From positions 2,637,385-2,701,384 of the forward strand of contig NZ_JH815185.1 in assembly GCF_000296385.1 (NCBI RefSeq): 64,000 bases of DNA, given 5' to 3'. Position 1 is the stretch's first letter. Every line of letters starts with the position of its first letter. Made by a program: the position numbers and the translations under genes. The DNA comes from Lachnoanaerobaculum sp. OBRC5-5 (GTDB lineage: Bacteria; Bacillota; Clostridia; Lachnospirales; Lachnospiraceae). The notes beneath the pieces were generated by a model. The model saw only the letters and a list, made by a program, of their open reading frames with translations, ran no database searches and was not told the origin of the DNA. Below, piece by piece: positions 53,799-63,592 of this stretch.

Positions 53799-54725
53799 AT
53801 GGAAAATTTTTTAGATTTAAAGAAGTTGAATACCTTCGTGAAAATAGCGGAATCGGGGAGCTTTTACAAAGCCTCAATGATGCTTGGGTATTCACCGGCG
53901 GCGGTATCTATACAGATACAACAATTGGAGTTTGACCTTGGGATGAGACTTTTTGACAGACTCGGTAAGCAGGTGCGACTTACAGATCACGGAAAACAGT
54001 TTTATCCATATGCCGAAAAGATACTTATGCTCAATGAAGAGGCAAAAGAGTCACTTATCAGAACTGATGATATGCTGACAGGAGAACTTCGAATAGGAAC
54101 CATAGATTCCATTTGCGACACATTATTTCCACAGGTTTTGGCGGAGTTTTATGAGAAAAATCCGAATGTAACTGTTGAAGTAAAGGTATGTACTCCGTCG
54201 GAGCTCTTTGAAGGGATAAAACACAATAATATAGATATAATGCTCCTGCTTGACAAACCGAGCGTTTCAAGGGATTTTGTTGCGGATGTGCAGATAGAGA
54301 CTGAAGTGGTATTTTGTGCTTCAAGAAATCACCCCTTGGCATACAAAAATGAAATAGAGCTCTCCGAGATTTTGGAATATCCCTGTATACTTACTGAGAA
54401 AAATGCAAGCTACAGATATATTCTTGAGAGTAAACTCTCTGAGCTAGGTCTTAGTATAAAGCCAAGCATTGAATCACAGAATACAAATCTGATTATAAAG
54501 CTCTTATGCAACAATATGGGTTATTCGGTGTTACCGAGATTTCTGATTGAGCCGAAATTAAGAGATGATACATTGAAGGTATTGCCGATAAAGGATTTCC
54601 ATATAAAGGCAAACTATCAAGTGTTACATAAAAAAGACAGGTTTATAAACAGACAGATGGAAAGTTTTATAAAGATGTTGGAAAAGCAGGCCGGAATACT
54701 GCAGGTAAGCAATCCGCAAGGCTGA
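53799..54725 (+). CDS. LysR-family transcriptional regulator
   Basis: ATG 53799 follows AAAGGGGAAG and is preferred over ATG 53751. The 308-residue protein has an N-terminal winged helix (LNTFVKIAESGSFYKASMMLGYSPAAVSIQIQQLE, given in part) and a C-terminal periplasmic-binding-like effector domain (about 92-300). It is divergent from the cyuA-symporter operon and most likely regulates it in response to cysteine, serine or a related metabolite. The AT-rich gap 53593-53798 holds both promoters, with a dyad AAATTA-N6-TAATTT at about 53697-53714. Confidence 0.9.
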   Translation: MENFLDLKKLNTFVKIAESGSFYKASMMLGYSPAAVSIQIQQLEFDLGMRLFDRLGKQVRLTDHGKQFYPYAEKILMLNEEAKESLIRTDDMLTGELRIGTIDSICDTLFPQVLAEFYEKNPNVTVEVKVCTPSELFEGIKHNNIDIMLLLDKPSVSRDFVADVQIETEVVFCASRNHPLAYKNEIELSEILEYPCILTEKNASYRYILESKLSELGLSIKPSIESQNTNLIIKLLCNNMGYSVLPRFLIEPKLRDDTLKVLPIKDFHIKANYQVLHKKDRFINRQMESFIKMLEKQAGILQVSNPQG

Positions 54726-54766
54726 TTTATCAGGTATTTGTGCTATAGAAGCAGTCTAAAATATTT

Positions 54767-54780
54767 CGAACAAATGTTCT
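54767..54780. promoter_or_regulatory. SOS box (LexA operator) upstream of uvrB
   Basis: CGAACAAATGTTCT matches the Gram-positive LexA consensus CGAAC-N4-GTTC(G/T). It lies just upstream of the uvrB promoter. Confidence 0.85.
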
Positions 54781-54787
54781 TTTGAAC

Positions 54788-54816
54788 TGTACATTTATAT
54801 TATCACATGCTATAAT
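54788..54816 (+). promoter_or_regulatory. uvrB promoter
   Basis: TGTACA (54788-54793), 17-base spacer, TATAAT (54811-54816) with a TG two bases ahead (extended -10). Confidence 0.7.
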
Positions 54817-54860
54817 TTTTGTAGGTTGGCAGTTGCCGACAGACAGAAAGGTTAAAAATA

Positions 54861-56828
54861 ATGGAATTTAAATTACATTCAGAGTTTTTGCCTACAGGAG
54901 ATCAGCCTCAAGCAATAGAGGCACTGGTAAAAGGCTTTAAAGAGGGAAACCAGTTTCAAACCTTGCTCGGTGCGACCGGTTCCGGTAAGACATTTACCAT
55001 GGCAAATGTTATTCAAAAATTGCAAAAACCTACACTTATAATAGCACATAATAAGACATTGGCAGCCCAGCTCTATGGAGAGTTTAAAGAGTTCTTTCCT
55101 GAAAATGCGGTAGAATACTTTGTTTCTTATTATGATTATTATCAGCCTGAGGCATATGTACCTTCCACAGACACATATATTGAAAAAGACTCTGCAATAA
55201 ATGACGAGATAGATAAACTCAGACACTCCGCCACAGCATCACTTTCAGAAAGAAAAGATGTGATAATAGTGGCTTCAGTGTCATGTATATATGGACTTGG
55301 TAGCCCGATAGACTATCAGGAGATGGTAGTATCATTAAGACCGGGAATGGAAAGAGACAGAGATGATGTCATAAGAAAGCTGATAGATATGCAGTATGAC
55401 AGAAACGATATGGACTTTCATCGTGGTACTTTTCGTGTACGTGGAGATGTGCTTGAAGTATTTCCTGCGGCATCCACATCCACAGCATTAAGATTTGAGT
55501 TTTTCGGTGATGAGGTGGACAGAATACTTGAGATAGATACACTTACAGGAAATATCTTAGCCGAACTTTCACATGCGGTCATCTTCCCGGCATCTCACTA
55601 TGTAGTGGCACCTGAAAAGATGATGATTGCCACACAAAATATTTTGGAAGAGTGTGAAGAGAGAGTAAAGTTCTTCAAATCGGAGGATAAGCTTATAGAA
55701 GCTCAAAGAATAGATGAACGAACTCATTTTGATGTGGAGATGATGAGAGAGACCGGATTTTGCTCAGGGATAGAAAACTACTCAAGACATCTTACAGGTT
55801 CGGCACCGGGAGAACCTCCCTATACATTGATAGATTATTTTAAAGATGAATTTCTTATAATCGTAGACGAGTCCCATATTACCATTCCACAGGTTAGAGG
55901 AATGTATGCAGGTGACAGATCAAGAAAGACCACTTTGGTAAACTACGGTTTCAGACTGCCGTCGGCACTTGATAACAGACCTTTGGAATTTTCGGAGTTT
56001 GAATCAAAGATAGATCAAATGCTTTTTGTATCCGCTACACCAAGTGTATATGAAAAAGAGCATGAAATGTTTAGAACGGAGCAGATCATAAGACCTACAG
56101 GACTTTTGGATCCGCCTATAAGTGTAAGACCTGTAGAAGGTCAGATAGATGATTTGATTTCCGAAGTAAACAAAGAAATAGAAAAAAAGAACAAGATACT
56201 TATCACCACTCTCACAAAGAGAATGGCGGAGGATCTTACCGAATATATGAAGGAAGTCGGTATCAGAGTAAGATACCTGCATTCGGATATTGATACATTA
56301 GAGAGAGCGGAGATTATCAGGGACATGAGACTTGATAAATTTGACGTACTTGTAGGTATCAATCTTTTGCGTGAGGGACTTGATATACCGGAGATTACGC
56401 TGGTGGCGATACTTGATGCGGATAAGGAAGGTTTCCTTAGAAGTGAGACCTCACTTATTCAGACCATAGGAAGAGCCGCAAGAAATGCGGACGGACATGT
56501 AATAATGTATGCCGACAATATGACGGATTCCATGAAGGCGGCAATAGATGAGACCTACAGAAGAAGAGGCATACAGGAAGCCTACAATAAAGAGCATGGT
56601 ATCACACCTACCACAATAAAGAAGGCGGTAAGAGATCTGATAGCGATATCAAAGGCTGCCGAGAGTGTATCAACTATTGATAAAGATGTGGAATCCATGG
56701 ATAAAGCGGAGATAAACAAGCTTATAAAAGAGCTTGAAAAGAAAATGTTTAGAGCCGCTGCGGAGTTGGATTTTGAAAATGCGGCACTTTTGCGAGATAA
56801 GATAAGTGAGCTCAGAGCAAGCTTATAA
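54861..56828 (+). CDS. uvrB: Excinuclease ABC subunit B
   Basis: A 655-residue UvrB of normal length: Walker [15 protein letters not shown], the beta-hairpin [21 protein letters not shown] (given in part), helicase motifs DESHITIPQ and [19 protein letters not shown], and the C-terminal UVR motif ([20 protein letters not shown]) that binds UvrC. It verifies DNA damage in nucleotide-excision repair. AAAGG precedes ATG 54861. The SOS box fits damage-induced expression. uvrA does not follow, unlike in many Firmicutes. Confidence 0.96.
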   Translation: MEFKLHSEFLPTGDQPQAIEALVKGFKEGNQFQTLLGATGSGKTFTMANVIQKLQKPTLIIAHNKTLAAQLYGEFKEFFPENAVEYFVSYYDYYQPEAYVPSTDTYIEKDSAINDEIDKLRHSATASLSERKDVIIVASVSCIYGLGSPIDYQEMVVSLRPGMERDRDDVIRKLIDMQYDRNDMDFHRGTFRVRGDVLEVFPAASTSTALRFEFFGDEVDRILEIDTLTGNILAELSHAVIFPASHYVVAPEKMMIATQNILEECEERVKFFKSEDKLIEAQRIDERTHFDVEMMRETGFCSGIENYSRHLTGSAPGEPPYTLIDYFKDEFLIIVDESHITIPQVRGMYAGDRSRKTTLVNYGFRLPSALDNRPLEFSEFESKIDQMLFVSATPSVYEKEHEMFRTEQIIRPTGLLDPPISVRPVEGQIDDLISEVNKEIEKKNKILITTLTKRMAEDLTEYMKEVGIRVRYLHSDIDTLERAEIIRDMRLDKFDVLVGINLLREGLDIPEITLVAILDADKEGFLRSETSLIQTIGRAARNADGHVIMYADNMTDSMKAAIDETYRRRGIQEAYNKEHGITPTTIKKAVRDLIAISKAAESVSTIDKDVESMDKAEINKLIKELEKKMFRAAAELDFENAALLRDKISELRASL

Positions 56829-56852
56829 AAATAATAAATTGGAGAAGAGGAA

Positions 56853-57626
56853 GTGGCAGACGGAAAAAATGTGTCAAAAAGCCTGGAAAGAGTGGTGGCG
56901 GAGACAGCCATGCTTGCAGGTGAGACTATGCTCATAGCCGGAGCGGAGATCAGCAGAGTGGAAGATACGATGAACAGGATACTAGACTATTCAAAATGTG
57001 AATCCCATACTGCATTTGTTCTGGCAACAGGTATTACCTTGACTTTGGACAGTGATGAAGGACTTATTACCATGTCAAAAAGAGTACCTGAAAGAACTAC
57101 AAATATCAACAGAATATATCTGATAAACAATGTATCAAGAGCCTTGAGTGCAGGGAAAATGGATATATATGAGGCGTATTCCGAAATAAAAAAGATAAAG
57201 GATGTAAGACAGTTTACAGGTATTTTATACGGACTTTCCTTTGTAGGAGTGGCACTTTTTTTCACCATGATGCTTGGAGGAGATTTTACCGACTGCATGG
57301 TGGCCGGAGTTGCGGGACTTGCAATGGCAATTACGCAGTGGGCGCTGGTTCCTTTCGGATTTAACTCATTTTTCCTGAATATGATTTCCACACTGTCCAT
57401 GGCTTTGACAGCGGTGGGATTTCAAAGATTTGTATTTGCAAATATGAATATCGATCTTGTCATAATAGGCGGAATAATGCCGATAGTACCCGGAGTTATT
57501 TTTACCACGGCGATGAGAGATACTCTAAACGGTGATTACACCGCAGGTGTCAGTAGAATGCTTGAGACAGGTGTTGTGGCCTTTGCTGTTGCCGTAGGCG
57601 TGGCACTGGCATATGTGATTTTGTGA
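56853..57626 (+). CDS. Threonine/serine exporter, ThrE N-terminal subunit
   Basis: A 257-residue membrane protein starting at GTG 56853 with GAAGAGG upstream. A soluble N-terminal part carries AGAEISRVEDTMNRI and HTAFVLATGITLTL, the ThrE signature, then five helices follow (from FTGILYGLSFVGVALFF). It is the larger half of a split ThrE/YjjP-type exporter, with the smaller half seven bases downstream. ThrE exports threonine, serine or, in the YjjPB type, succinate. Confidence 0.88.
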   Translation: MADGKNVSKSLERVVAETAMLAGETMLIAGAEISRVEDTMNRILDYSKCESHTAFVLATGITLTLDSDEGLITMSKRVPERTTNINRIYLINNVSRALSAGKMDIYEAYSEIKKIKDVRQFTGILYGLSFVGVALFFTMMLGGDFTDCMVAGVAGLAMAITQWALVPFGFNSFFLNMISTLSMALTAVGFQRFVFANMNIDLVIIGGIMPIVPGVIFTTAMRDTLNGDYTAGVSRMLETGVVAFAVAVGVALAYVIL

Positions 57627-57633
57627 GGCGGAT

Positions 57634-58074
57634 ATGTTGTTTAAGATAATTGGTGCATTTATTGCAGTGGTGGCTTTTTGTATTATGATAGAGCTGCCGA
57701 AAAAATACATGGTACAGGCAGGAATGACCGGAATGGTTGGCTGGGCTGTATATCTTTTGATGGATATGGTTGCGCACAGAGTGGAAATAGCGGCACTCGT
57801 TTCAGCACTTTGTATTGCAACAATGTCACATATACTTGCCAGAGTTTTAAAAGCACCGGTAAGTAATTTCCTTATACCGGGAATACTGCCGATAGTGCCC
57901 GGAGGCTCAATATACAGATGTGCTTATGCCTTTATAAGGGAGTCGTCATATCTGAGTACCTATATGAACGAAGCATTGAAAATTGCGGGATCCATAGCCC
58001 TTGCCATATTCTTTGTGGATTCGGTATTTAAGTTGCATTTACCGAAAAGATTTAAAAAATCAAAACAGACATAA
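57634..58074 (+). CDS. Threonine/serine exporter, ThrE C-terminal subunit (DUF3815)
   Basis: A 146-residue membrane protein with four to five helices and the family signature FLIPGILPIVPGGSIYRCAY. It is the YjjB/DUF3815 half that completes the exporter with the preceding gene. GAGGCGG precedes ATG 57634. Both halves end with no associated enzyme genes, so substrate remains open (threonine, serine or a dicarboxylate). Confidence 0.87.
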   Translation: MLFKIIGAFIAVVAFCIMIELPKKYMVQAGMTGMVGWAVYLLMDMVAHRVEIAALVSALCIATMSHILARVLKAPVSNFLIPGILPIVPGGSIYRCAYAFIRESSYLSTYMNEALKIAGSIALAIFFVDSVFKLHLPKRFKKSKQT

Positions 58075-58185
58075 AACCGGATAGCAACTTTATCAGTAAA
58101 AAGAGCAAGAATACAATTGACAAGGTAAGAGTAGAATCTTAATGTAATAGATAGTAGAATAAACTTTTAATTTATGGAGACGTGT

Positions 58186-59652
58186 ATGTATTATATTGGT
58201 GTTGATTTGGGCACTTCGGCCCTAAAGCTTGTGATGATGAACAGTAAAGGTGAACTTGTAAAGTCTGTATCAAAGGAGTATCCGATATACTTTCCTCATT
58301 CCGGATGGAGTGAGCAAAAGCCCGAAGACTGGTTTATAGCGGTAAAAGAAGGATTAAAGGAAATTTGTGAAGGTGCAAAAGAGAAGATAGCAGGTATCAG
58401 TTTCGGAGGACAGATGCATGGACTTGTTATTCTTGATAAGGATGACAATGTGCTAAGGCCTGCAATACTCTGGAATGACGGCAGAAGTACTGAGGAAACA
58501 GACTATTTAAACAATGTTATCGGAAAGGAAAAACTTTCTAAACTTACGGCAAATATTGCATTTGCAGGATTTACCGCACCTAAGATACTTTGGGTAAAGA
58601 ATAATGAACCTGAGATTTTTGCAAAAATTTCAAAAATAATGCTTCCGAAGGATTATATCAGCTATATGCTTAGCGGAAGCTTTGCTACAGATTATTCGGA
58701 TGCTTCCGGTATGTTGCTTTTGGATGTGAAAAACAAAAAATGGTCATCCGAAATGATAGAAATATGCAGTATTTCAGAAAATATGCTTCCAAAACTTTTC
58801 GAGAGCTTTGAGGTGGTAGGAAATATAAAACCTGAACTTGCAAAAGAGCTTGGACTGAATGAAGATATAAAAATAATCGCAGGAGCCGGAGATAATGCGG
58901 CTGCAGCCATAGGAACAGGCACTGTGGGAGAAGGAGCCTGCAATATTTCTTTGGGAACTTCAGGAACCATATTTATATCCAGTCAAAACTTCGGAGTTGA
59001 TAAGTATAATGCGCTTCATTCATTTGATCATTCGGATGGAAAATACCACCTTATGGGATGTATGCTCAGTGCGGCTTCATGTAATAAATGGTGGATGGAA
59101 GATATTTTAAAGACAAAGGATTTTTCAAAAGAACAGGAAAATATAGATAATCTTGGAGAAAATAAGGTGTTCTTTTTACCATATCTTATGGGAGAGCGCT
59201 CACCTCACAATGATCCGGCTGCAAGAGGTACATTTATCGGAATGAGTATGGATACAAAAAGAGAAGATATGACACTTGCAATACTGGAGGGTGTTACTTT
59301 CGGTCTCAGAGATTCTTTGGAAGTGGCAAGAAGCCTAGGCATAGAGATAAAGAAGACCATGATATGCGGCGGAGGCGCAAAGAGTGCACTTTGGAAAAAA
59401 CTTGTGGCAAATATCATGAATGTAGAAGTGGAAGTACCTGTCAGCGAAGAAGGTCCGGGATTTGGAGCCGCCATACTTGCGGCGGTAGGCTGCAAAGAAT
59501 ACGAAAGTGTTGAAGCGGCTACAAAGTCCATAATAAAAATAAAAGAAAGAATACAACCGGAACCGGAACTTGTGGCAAAATATGAGGAAAGATACCAAAA
59601 GTTTAGAAAGATATATCCGGCACTTAAGGGTATATTTAAAGAGATTTTATAA
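58186..59652 (+). CDS. xylB: Xylulokinase
   Basis: ATG 58186 is chosen because GGAG lies seven bases upstream; the ATG at 58174 forms part of that ribosome site. The 488-residue FGGY-family kinase has YYIGVDLGTSALKLV, GGQMHGLVILD, WNDGRSTEET, the FGGY-type signature GEGACNISLGTSGTIF and the ATP-site ICGGGAKSALWKKL. These match xylulokinases, which phosphorylate D-xylulose to feed the pentose phosphate pathway. No xylose isomerase or transporter is beside it, so another ketose is possible. TTGACA at 58117 may be its -35 box. Confidence 0.9.
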   Translation: MYYIGVDLGTSALKLVMMNSKGELVKSVSKEYPIYFPHSGWSEQKPEDWFIAVKEGLKEICEGAKEKIAGISFGGQMHGLVILDKDDNVLRPAILWNDGRSTEETDYLNNVIGKEKLSKLTANIAFAGFTAPKILWVKNNEPEIFAKISKIMLPKDYISYMLSGSFATDYSDASGMLLLDVKNKKWSSEMIEICSISENMLPKLFESFEVVGNIKPELAKELGLNEDIKIIAGAGDNAAAAIGTGTVGEGACNISLGTSGTIFISSQNFGVDKYNALHSFDHSDGKYHLMGCMLSAASCNKWWMEDILKTKDFSKEQENIDNLGENKVFFLPYLMGERSPHNDPAARGTFIGMSMDTKREDMTLAILEGVTFGLRDSLEVARSLGIEIKKTMICGGGAKSALWKKLVANIMNVEVEVPVSEEGPGFGAAILAAVGCKEYESVEAATKSIIKIKERIQPEPELVAKYEERYQKFRKIYPALKGIFKEIL

Positions 59653-59664
59653 GGAAGGAAATTT

Positions 59665-60120
59665 ATGTTACAGATAGGAACAAAAGCACCGGAGTTTTCA
59701 CTTCCGGATGAGAACGGAACAGTCAGAAACCTTTCAGATTATGAAGGTAAGAAACTTATATTATACTTTTATCCAAAGGATAATACTCCGGGTTGCAGTG
59801 CGCAGGCTTGCGGCTTCGGAGAGTTGTATCCGCAGTTTACGGAAAAAGGAGTAGAGGTTGTAGGCATCAGTAAAGACAGTGTTGCATCACATAAGAAGTT
59901 TAAAGATAAATATTCACTGCCGTTTACACTGCTTTCAAATCCTGAGCTTGACGTGATACAGGCGTATGATGTATGGCATGAGAAAAAACTCTATGGAAAA
60001 GTGTCTATGGGAGTGGTAAGAACCACATATCTTATAGATGAAAAGGGAGTTATCATAGAGGCTATGGATAAGGTAAAAGCTGCCAAGAATCCGGCTGAGA
60101 TGTTGGAGATTTTGGAATGA
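59665..60120 (+). CDS. bcp: Thiol peroxidase, Bcp/PrxQ type
   Basis: A 151-residue peroxiredoxin of PrxQ/Bcp type. The active site FYPKDNTPGCSAQACGFGEL has the peroxidatic Cys and, five residues on, the resolving Cys. It reduces hydrogen peroxide and organic peroxides with thioredoxin. AAGGAAGG precedes ATG 59665. Its TGA overlaps the ATG of yaaA (ATGA), linking two peroxide-defence genes. Confidence 0.95.
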   Translation: MLQIGTKAPEFSLPDENGTVRNLSDYEGKKLILYFYPKDNTPGCSAQACGFGELYPQFTEKGVEVVGISKDSVASHKKFKDKYSLPFTLLSNPELDVIQAYDVWHEKKLYGKVSMGVVRTTYLIDEKGVIIEAMDKVKAAKNPAEMLEILE

Positions 60121-60860
60121 AAATAGTAGTATCACCTGCCAAGACAATGATAGAAAATACAGACTGTTATATCGGAAGCAGTGTACCTACATATATTGAT
60201 AAGAGCAAGATCCTTTTAGAAGAGATAAGACAAAGATCTTACGAAGAGCTGAAAGAGATCTGGAAATGCAATGAAAAGATTGCAAATGAAAATTTTGACA
60301 GATTTAAAAACATGAATTTGCAGGGGAGTCTTACCCCTGCAATATTTTCTTATCAAGGTATACAGTATCAGTATATGGCGGTAAATGTAATGGAAGCCTC
60401 TGCAATAGAGTATATAAAAGAGAATTTATATATACTTTCGGGATTTTTCGGAATACTTAGAGCATTTGACGGAGTAAGTCCGTACAGACTTGAGATGCAG
60501 GCGAAGATGGAGATAGGAGAGCACAAAAATCTGTATGAATTTTGGGGAGATAAAATATATAAAAAGATTTTTGAAACGGGAGAAGTAGTGATAAATCTTG
60601 CCTCAAAAGAATATTCAAAAACTATAGAAAGCTATCTTTCAAAAGAAAATAAATTCATTACATGTGTGTTTGCCGAGAAAAAAGACGGTAAGGTAGTACA
60701 AAAAGCCACCATGGCAAAGATGGCAAGAGGTGAGATGGTAAACTTCATTGCATCCGGAAATATCCAAAATGAAGAGAAAATAAAAAAGTTTGACAGACTC
60801 GGATTCAAATTTGATAAAGAGCTTTCAAATGAGAAAAAATATGTGTTTATATTAGAGTAA
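60117..60860 (+). CDS. yaaA: YaaA-family peroxide stress protein
   Basis: A 247-residue UPF0246 protein with VVSPAKTMI at the start, the conserved PAIFSYQGIQYQYM, LSGFFGILRAFDGVSPYRLEMQ and the basic ATMAKMARGEMVNFI near the end. In E. coli YaaA lowers intracellular free iron and limits Fenton damage during peroxide stress, and it has a DNA-binding cleft. Four-base overlap with bcp supports a joint role in oxidant defence. Confidence 0.93.
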   Translation: MKIVVSPAKTMIENTDCYIGSSVPTYIDKSKILLEEIRQRSYEELKEIWKCNEKIANENFDRFKNMNLQGSLTPAIFSYQGIQYQYMAVNVMEASAIEYIKENLYILSGFFGILRAFDGVSPYRLEMQAKMEIGEHKNLYEFWGDKIYKKIFETGEVVINLASKEYSKTIESYLSKENKFITCVFAEKKDGKVVQKATMAKMARGEMVNFIASGNIQNEEKIKKFDRLGFKFDKELSNEKKYVFILE

Positions 60861-60875
60861 TTTCGGAAGGTTATT

Positions 60876-61418
60876 ATGTATATTTCAAAACCCTATAAGG
60901 GAAGACCTGTTGATATTGAAAAAAGACAGGACAAAGAAAAAAGATGTTATGATTTTTTGGACGGCTTGGGAGTGGAATACGAGGTGGTTGACCATGATGA
61001 AGCTTCAGATATGGAAAAATGCAAGGAGATAGAGGGTGCACTGGGAGTTAAAATCTGCAAGAATATAGTTCTTTGCAACAGACAGGAGACAAGATTTTTC
61101 CTGTTTATGATGCCCGGAGATAAGAAATATGTTACAAAAGATATCTCAAAGAAACTGGATATGTCCAGACTCTCCTTTGCAAAAGAAAACTATTTGAAGG
61201 AATTTTTGGATGTAACACCGGGATCTGTAAGTGTACTGGGACTTTTAAATGATAAAGACAACAGAGTGGAACTTGTAATAGACAAAGATGTAATACAGGC
61301 TGATTTTATCAGATGTCATCCCTGTGAGAATACCTCAACACTGAAGATAAGCACTGATGATTTTTTAAATAAGATAATACCTGCATTGGGAAAAGAAGCT
61401 AAAATAATAGATAATTGA
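60876..61418 (+). CDS. YbaK/ProX-type aminoacyl-tRNA deacylase
   Basis: A 180-residue protein of the YbaK/EbsC/ProXp family: YDFLDGLGVEYEVVDHDEASDMEKCKEIEGALGV (given in part), ICKNIVLCNRQETRFFLFMMPGDKKY, the VTPGSVSVLGLLNDKDNRVELVIDKD hallmark and HPCENTSTLKIS. These match prolyl-tRNA editing domains (ProX), which hydrolyse alanyl-tRNA-Pro. It follows yaaA by 15 bases and runs into the polymerase gene. Confidence 0.88.
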   Translation: MYISKPYKGRPVDIEKRQDKEKRCYDFLDGLGVEYEVVDHDEASDMEKCKEIEGALGVKICKNIVLCNRQETRFFLFMMPGDKKYVTKDISKKLDMSRLSFAKENYLKEFLDVTPGSVSVLGLLNDKDNRVELVIDKDVIQADFIRCHPCENTSTLKISTDDFLNKIIPALGKEAKIIDN

Positions 61419-61420
61419 AA

Positions 61421-62890
61421 ATGAATAATAAAAAAAGGATATTTGCGGCAATAGACTTAAAATCCTTCTATGCCTCGGTAGAGTGTAGAGAAAGAAAATT
61501 GGATCCCTTGGATATAAATCTGGTGGTAGCTGATGAGAGCAGAACTTCAAAGACTATCTGTCTTGCGGTAAGTCCTGCACTTAAGACCTTTGGAATACCC
61601 GGAAGGCCGAGACTTTTTGAAGTAATAAAAAGACTGCAGGAAGTAAATAACAGAAGAGAAAAACTTGTAGGAAAGTCTGAAGGAAAGTCATATTCTCTTG
61701 AAGAACTCAAAAAAAATGTAAAGCTGGAAGTTGATTTGGTGGTGGCTGTACCGAGAATGAAAAAATATATGGAGTACAGCGCAAGAATAATCAGTGTATA
61801 TCTAAAGTATGTCTCACCTGAGGACATCTATGTATATTCGGTGGATGAGGTCTTTATAGATATTACGGGATATGCAGGTGATGATGCAACAGGTTTTGTT
61901 GAAAAAATGGTAAAAGATGTCCTTGATACCACAGGAATAACGGCAAGTGCCGGTATAGGTGAAAATATGTACCTGGCAAAAATAGCTATGGATATCATGG
62001 CAAAAAGAGCCGAGCCTAATGAGCATGGAGCAAGAATAGGAGAGCTGAGCGTCAAATCCTACAGAGAAAAGCTTTGGAGTCATACACCTATTACCGATTT
62101 TTGGAGAATAGGAAGAGGTTACAGCAAGAACCTTGCAAAGTACGGAATGTATACAATGGGAGATATTGCAAGGGAGAGCTTAAAAAAGAATCGTGCCAAT
62201 GAGGGAATGAATCTTTTATATAAGCTGTTTGGGAAAAATGCAAGCTTTTTGATAGAACATGCCTGGGGAATTGACAATACGGACATCAAAGATATAAAAG
62301 CATATACTCCGGAGAAAAAAAGTATAAGCGAAGGTCAGGTATTGCTTAGGGCGTACAGCTATGAAGAGGTAAGAACAATTGTTATAGAGATGGCTGAAAG
62401 ACTGTCATTTTCATTGCTGGAAAAAGATACCGCCACAAGGCAGATAACTTTAAGTATAGGATACGATATAGACAGCTTGGCAGATCCCAAAACAGCAAAA
62501 AGATACACCGGGAATATTACAAAAGACTTTTACGGAAGGAGCGTACCTGAAGGTGCGCATGGCTCGATAAATCTTTTATCATATACCAATTCCACAAAAG
62601 AAATCTGCAAGAAAAGTGAGGAGCTCTTTGAGAAACTTGCAAATCCCATATTGCTGTTTAGAAGGATAACCATAGTTGCAAGTGAGATAAGTCATAAAAA
62701 CAGCGCAGGCTGTACGGGAAATCTCTTGGAAGCAAACAGCATTTCTAAAGAAAAAGAAAGCAGCAGAATGAAAGCCGTACTTAAAGTAAAAAGAAAGTTC
62801 GGAAACAATGCCATATTTAAAGGGCTTAATCTCAAAGAAGAGGGAACTGCACTTGACAGAAACAGACAAATAGGCGGACATAGGGAATAA
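61421..62890 (+). CDS. Y-family DNA polymerase (UmuC/UvrX-like)
   Basis: ATG 61421, two bases after the deacylase stop, is chosen over TTG 61415. The 489-residue protein has AIDLKSFYASVECRE, the first catalytic Asp with the YAS steric gate, and VYSVDEVFIDITGYAG carrying the paired catalytic acids, then SAGIGENMYLAKIAMDIMAKR and a little-finger domain. Firmicute relatives (UvrX/YqjW) take part in damage tolerance. No SOS box is seen directly before it; it is probably expressed with bcp-yaaA. Confidence 0.9.
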   Translation: MNNKKRIFAAIDLKSFYASVECRERKLDPLDINLVVADESRTSKTICLAVSPALKTFGIPGRPRLFEVIKRLQEVNNRREKLVGKSEGKSYSLEELKKNVKLEVDLVVAVPRMKKYMEYSARIISVYLKYVSPEDIYVYSVDEVFIDITGYAGDDATGFVEKMVKDVLDTTGITASAGIGENMYLAKIAMDIMAKRAEPNEHGARIGELSVKSYREKLWSHTPITDFWRIGRGYSKNLAKYGMYTMGDIARESLKKNRANEGMNLLYKLFGKNASFLIEHAWGIDNTDIKDIKAYTPEKKSISEGQVLLRAYSYEEVRTIVIEMAERLSFSLLEKDTATRQITLSIGYDIDSLADPKTAKRYTGNITKDFYGRSVPEGAHGSINLLSYTNSTKEICKKSEELFEKLANPILLFRRITIVASEISHKNSAGCTGNLLEANSISKEKESSRMKAVLKVKRKFGNNAIFKGLNLKEEGTALDRNRQIGGHRE

Positions 62891-62902
62891 AGTAGAAATA
62901 CA

Positions 62903-62930
62903 TTGAAAAATATCGAAAATGATATATACT
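62903..62930 (+). promoter_or_regulatory. Promoter of the lipoprotein gene at 62984
   Basis: TTGAAA (62903-62908), 16-base spacer, TATACT (62925-62930). Confidence 0.6.
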
Positions 62931-62983
62931 ATAGATAACAGTTTATTACTTCAGTTCGTAAAAATCAAATAAGGAGACATCTT

Positions 62984-63496
62984 ATGAGAAAATTTAAGAC
63001 GATTTTTGTGACAATGCTACTTGCGGTATTTCTGCTTAGCGGATGTTTTAGTTCAGACAAAGCCGAAAATATCGAGCCGGATGCTCTGACAAAAACATCA
63101 TGGATTTCATATGATGACGGATCATATTGGGTGTTCAATGAGTACCACAGCTTTTTCTGGTATCAGGAGAAGGGGATTACCGATGACAATTATTATGGCG
63201 GAACATATGAATTGTACAGAGGTGAGAAGGCAATGGATTTTATAGAAAAGAAACTTTCCTCCTATGGTGTGACCAAGGCCGAGCTGATGGAAGTTATAAA
63301 CAGATCGGACGAATATACAGTAGAAGATTTTATATGTATTTATACAAAGAATACGACATTTATGTTAGAGGGTAAGGAACAGATATCTAAGCCGAATACG
63401 ATACCCTACATGGGATTTTTTTTGGAAGATGAAACGATACTGGATATTGCAAATATGAAGACCGGATCTTACTACGGATTTATTAAAGAAGAATAG
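62984..63496 (+). CDS. Putative lipoprotein
   Basis: A 170-residue exported lipoprotein: signal MRKFKTIFVTMLLAVFLLSGC with lipobox LLSGC. The mature part is rich in aromatic residues (TSWISYDDGSYWVFNEYHSFFWY) and seems to be a beta-rich small domain, like many Lachnospiraceae lipoproteins of unknown role. It has its own promoter and a terminator after it. AAGGAGAC precedes ATG 62984. No family recognised. Confidence 0.75.
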   Translation: MRKFKTIFVTMLLAVFLLSGCFSSDKAENIEPDALTKTSWISYDDGSYWVFNEYHSFFWYQEKGITDDNYYGGTYELYRGEKAMDFIEKKLSSYGVTKAELMEVINRSDEYTVEDFICIYTKNTTFMLEGKEQISKPNTIPYMGFFLEDETILDIANMKTGSYYGFIKEE

Positions 63497-63510
63497 AAAA
63501 TTTATACAGC

Positions 63511-63577
63511 CCACGCATTTATGTTACTGATAATTTAAAGTATTACTTTGTCAGGATATAATTGCGTGGACTTTTTT
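63511..63577 (+). terminator. Terminator after the lipoprotein gene
   Basis: CCACGCA (63511-63517) and TGCGTGG (63563-63569) close a long loop and are followed by ACTTTTTT. Confidence 0.6.
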
Positions 63578-63592
63578 GATTGGAGAGATAGG

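Noticed and set aside
58075-58185. Riboswitch or T-box before xylB
   Set aside because: The gap is about 110 bases, with no conserved T-box sequence and no strong terminator hairpin; only a TTGACA was noted.
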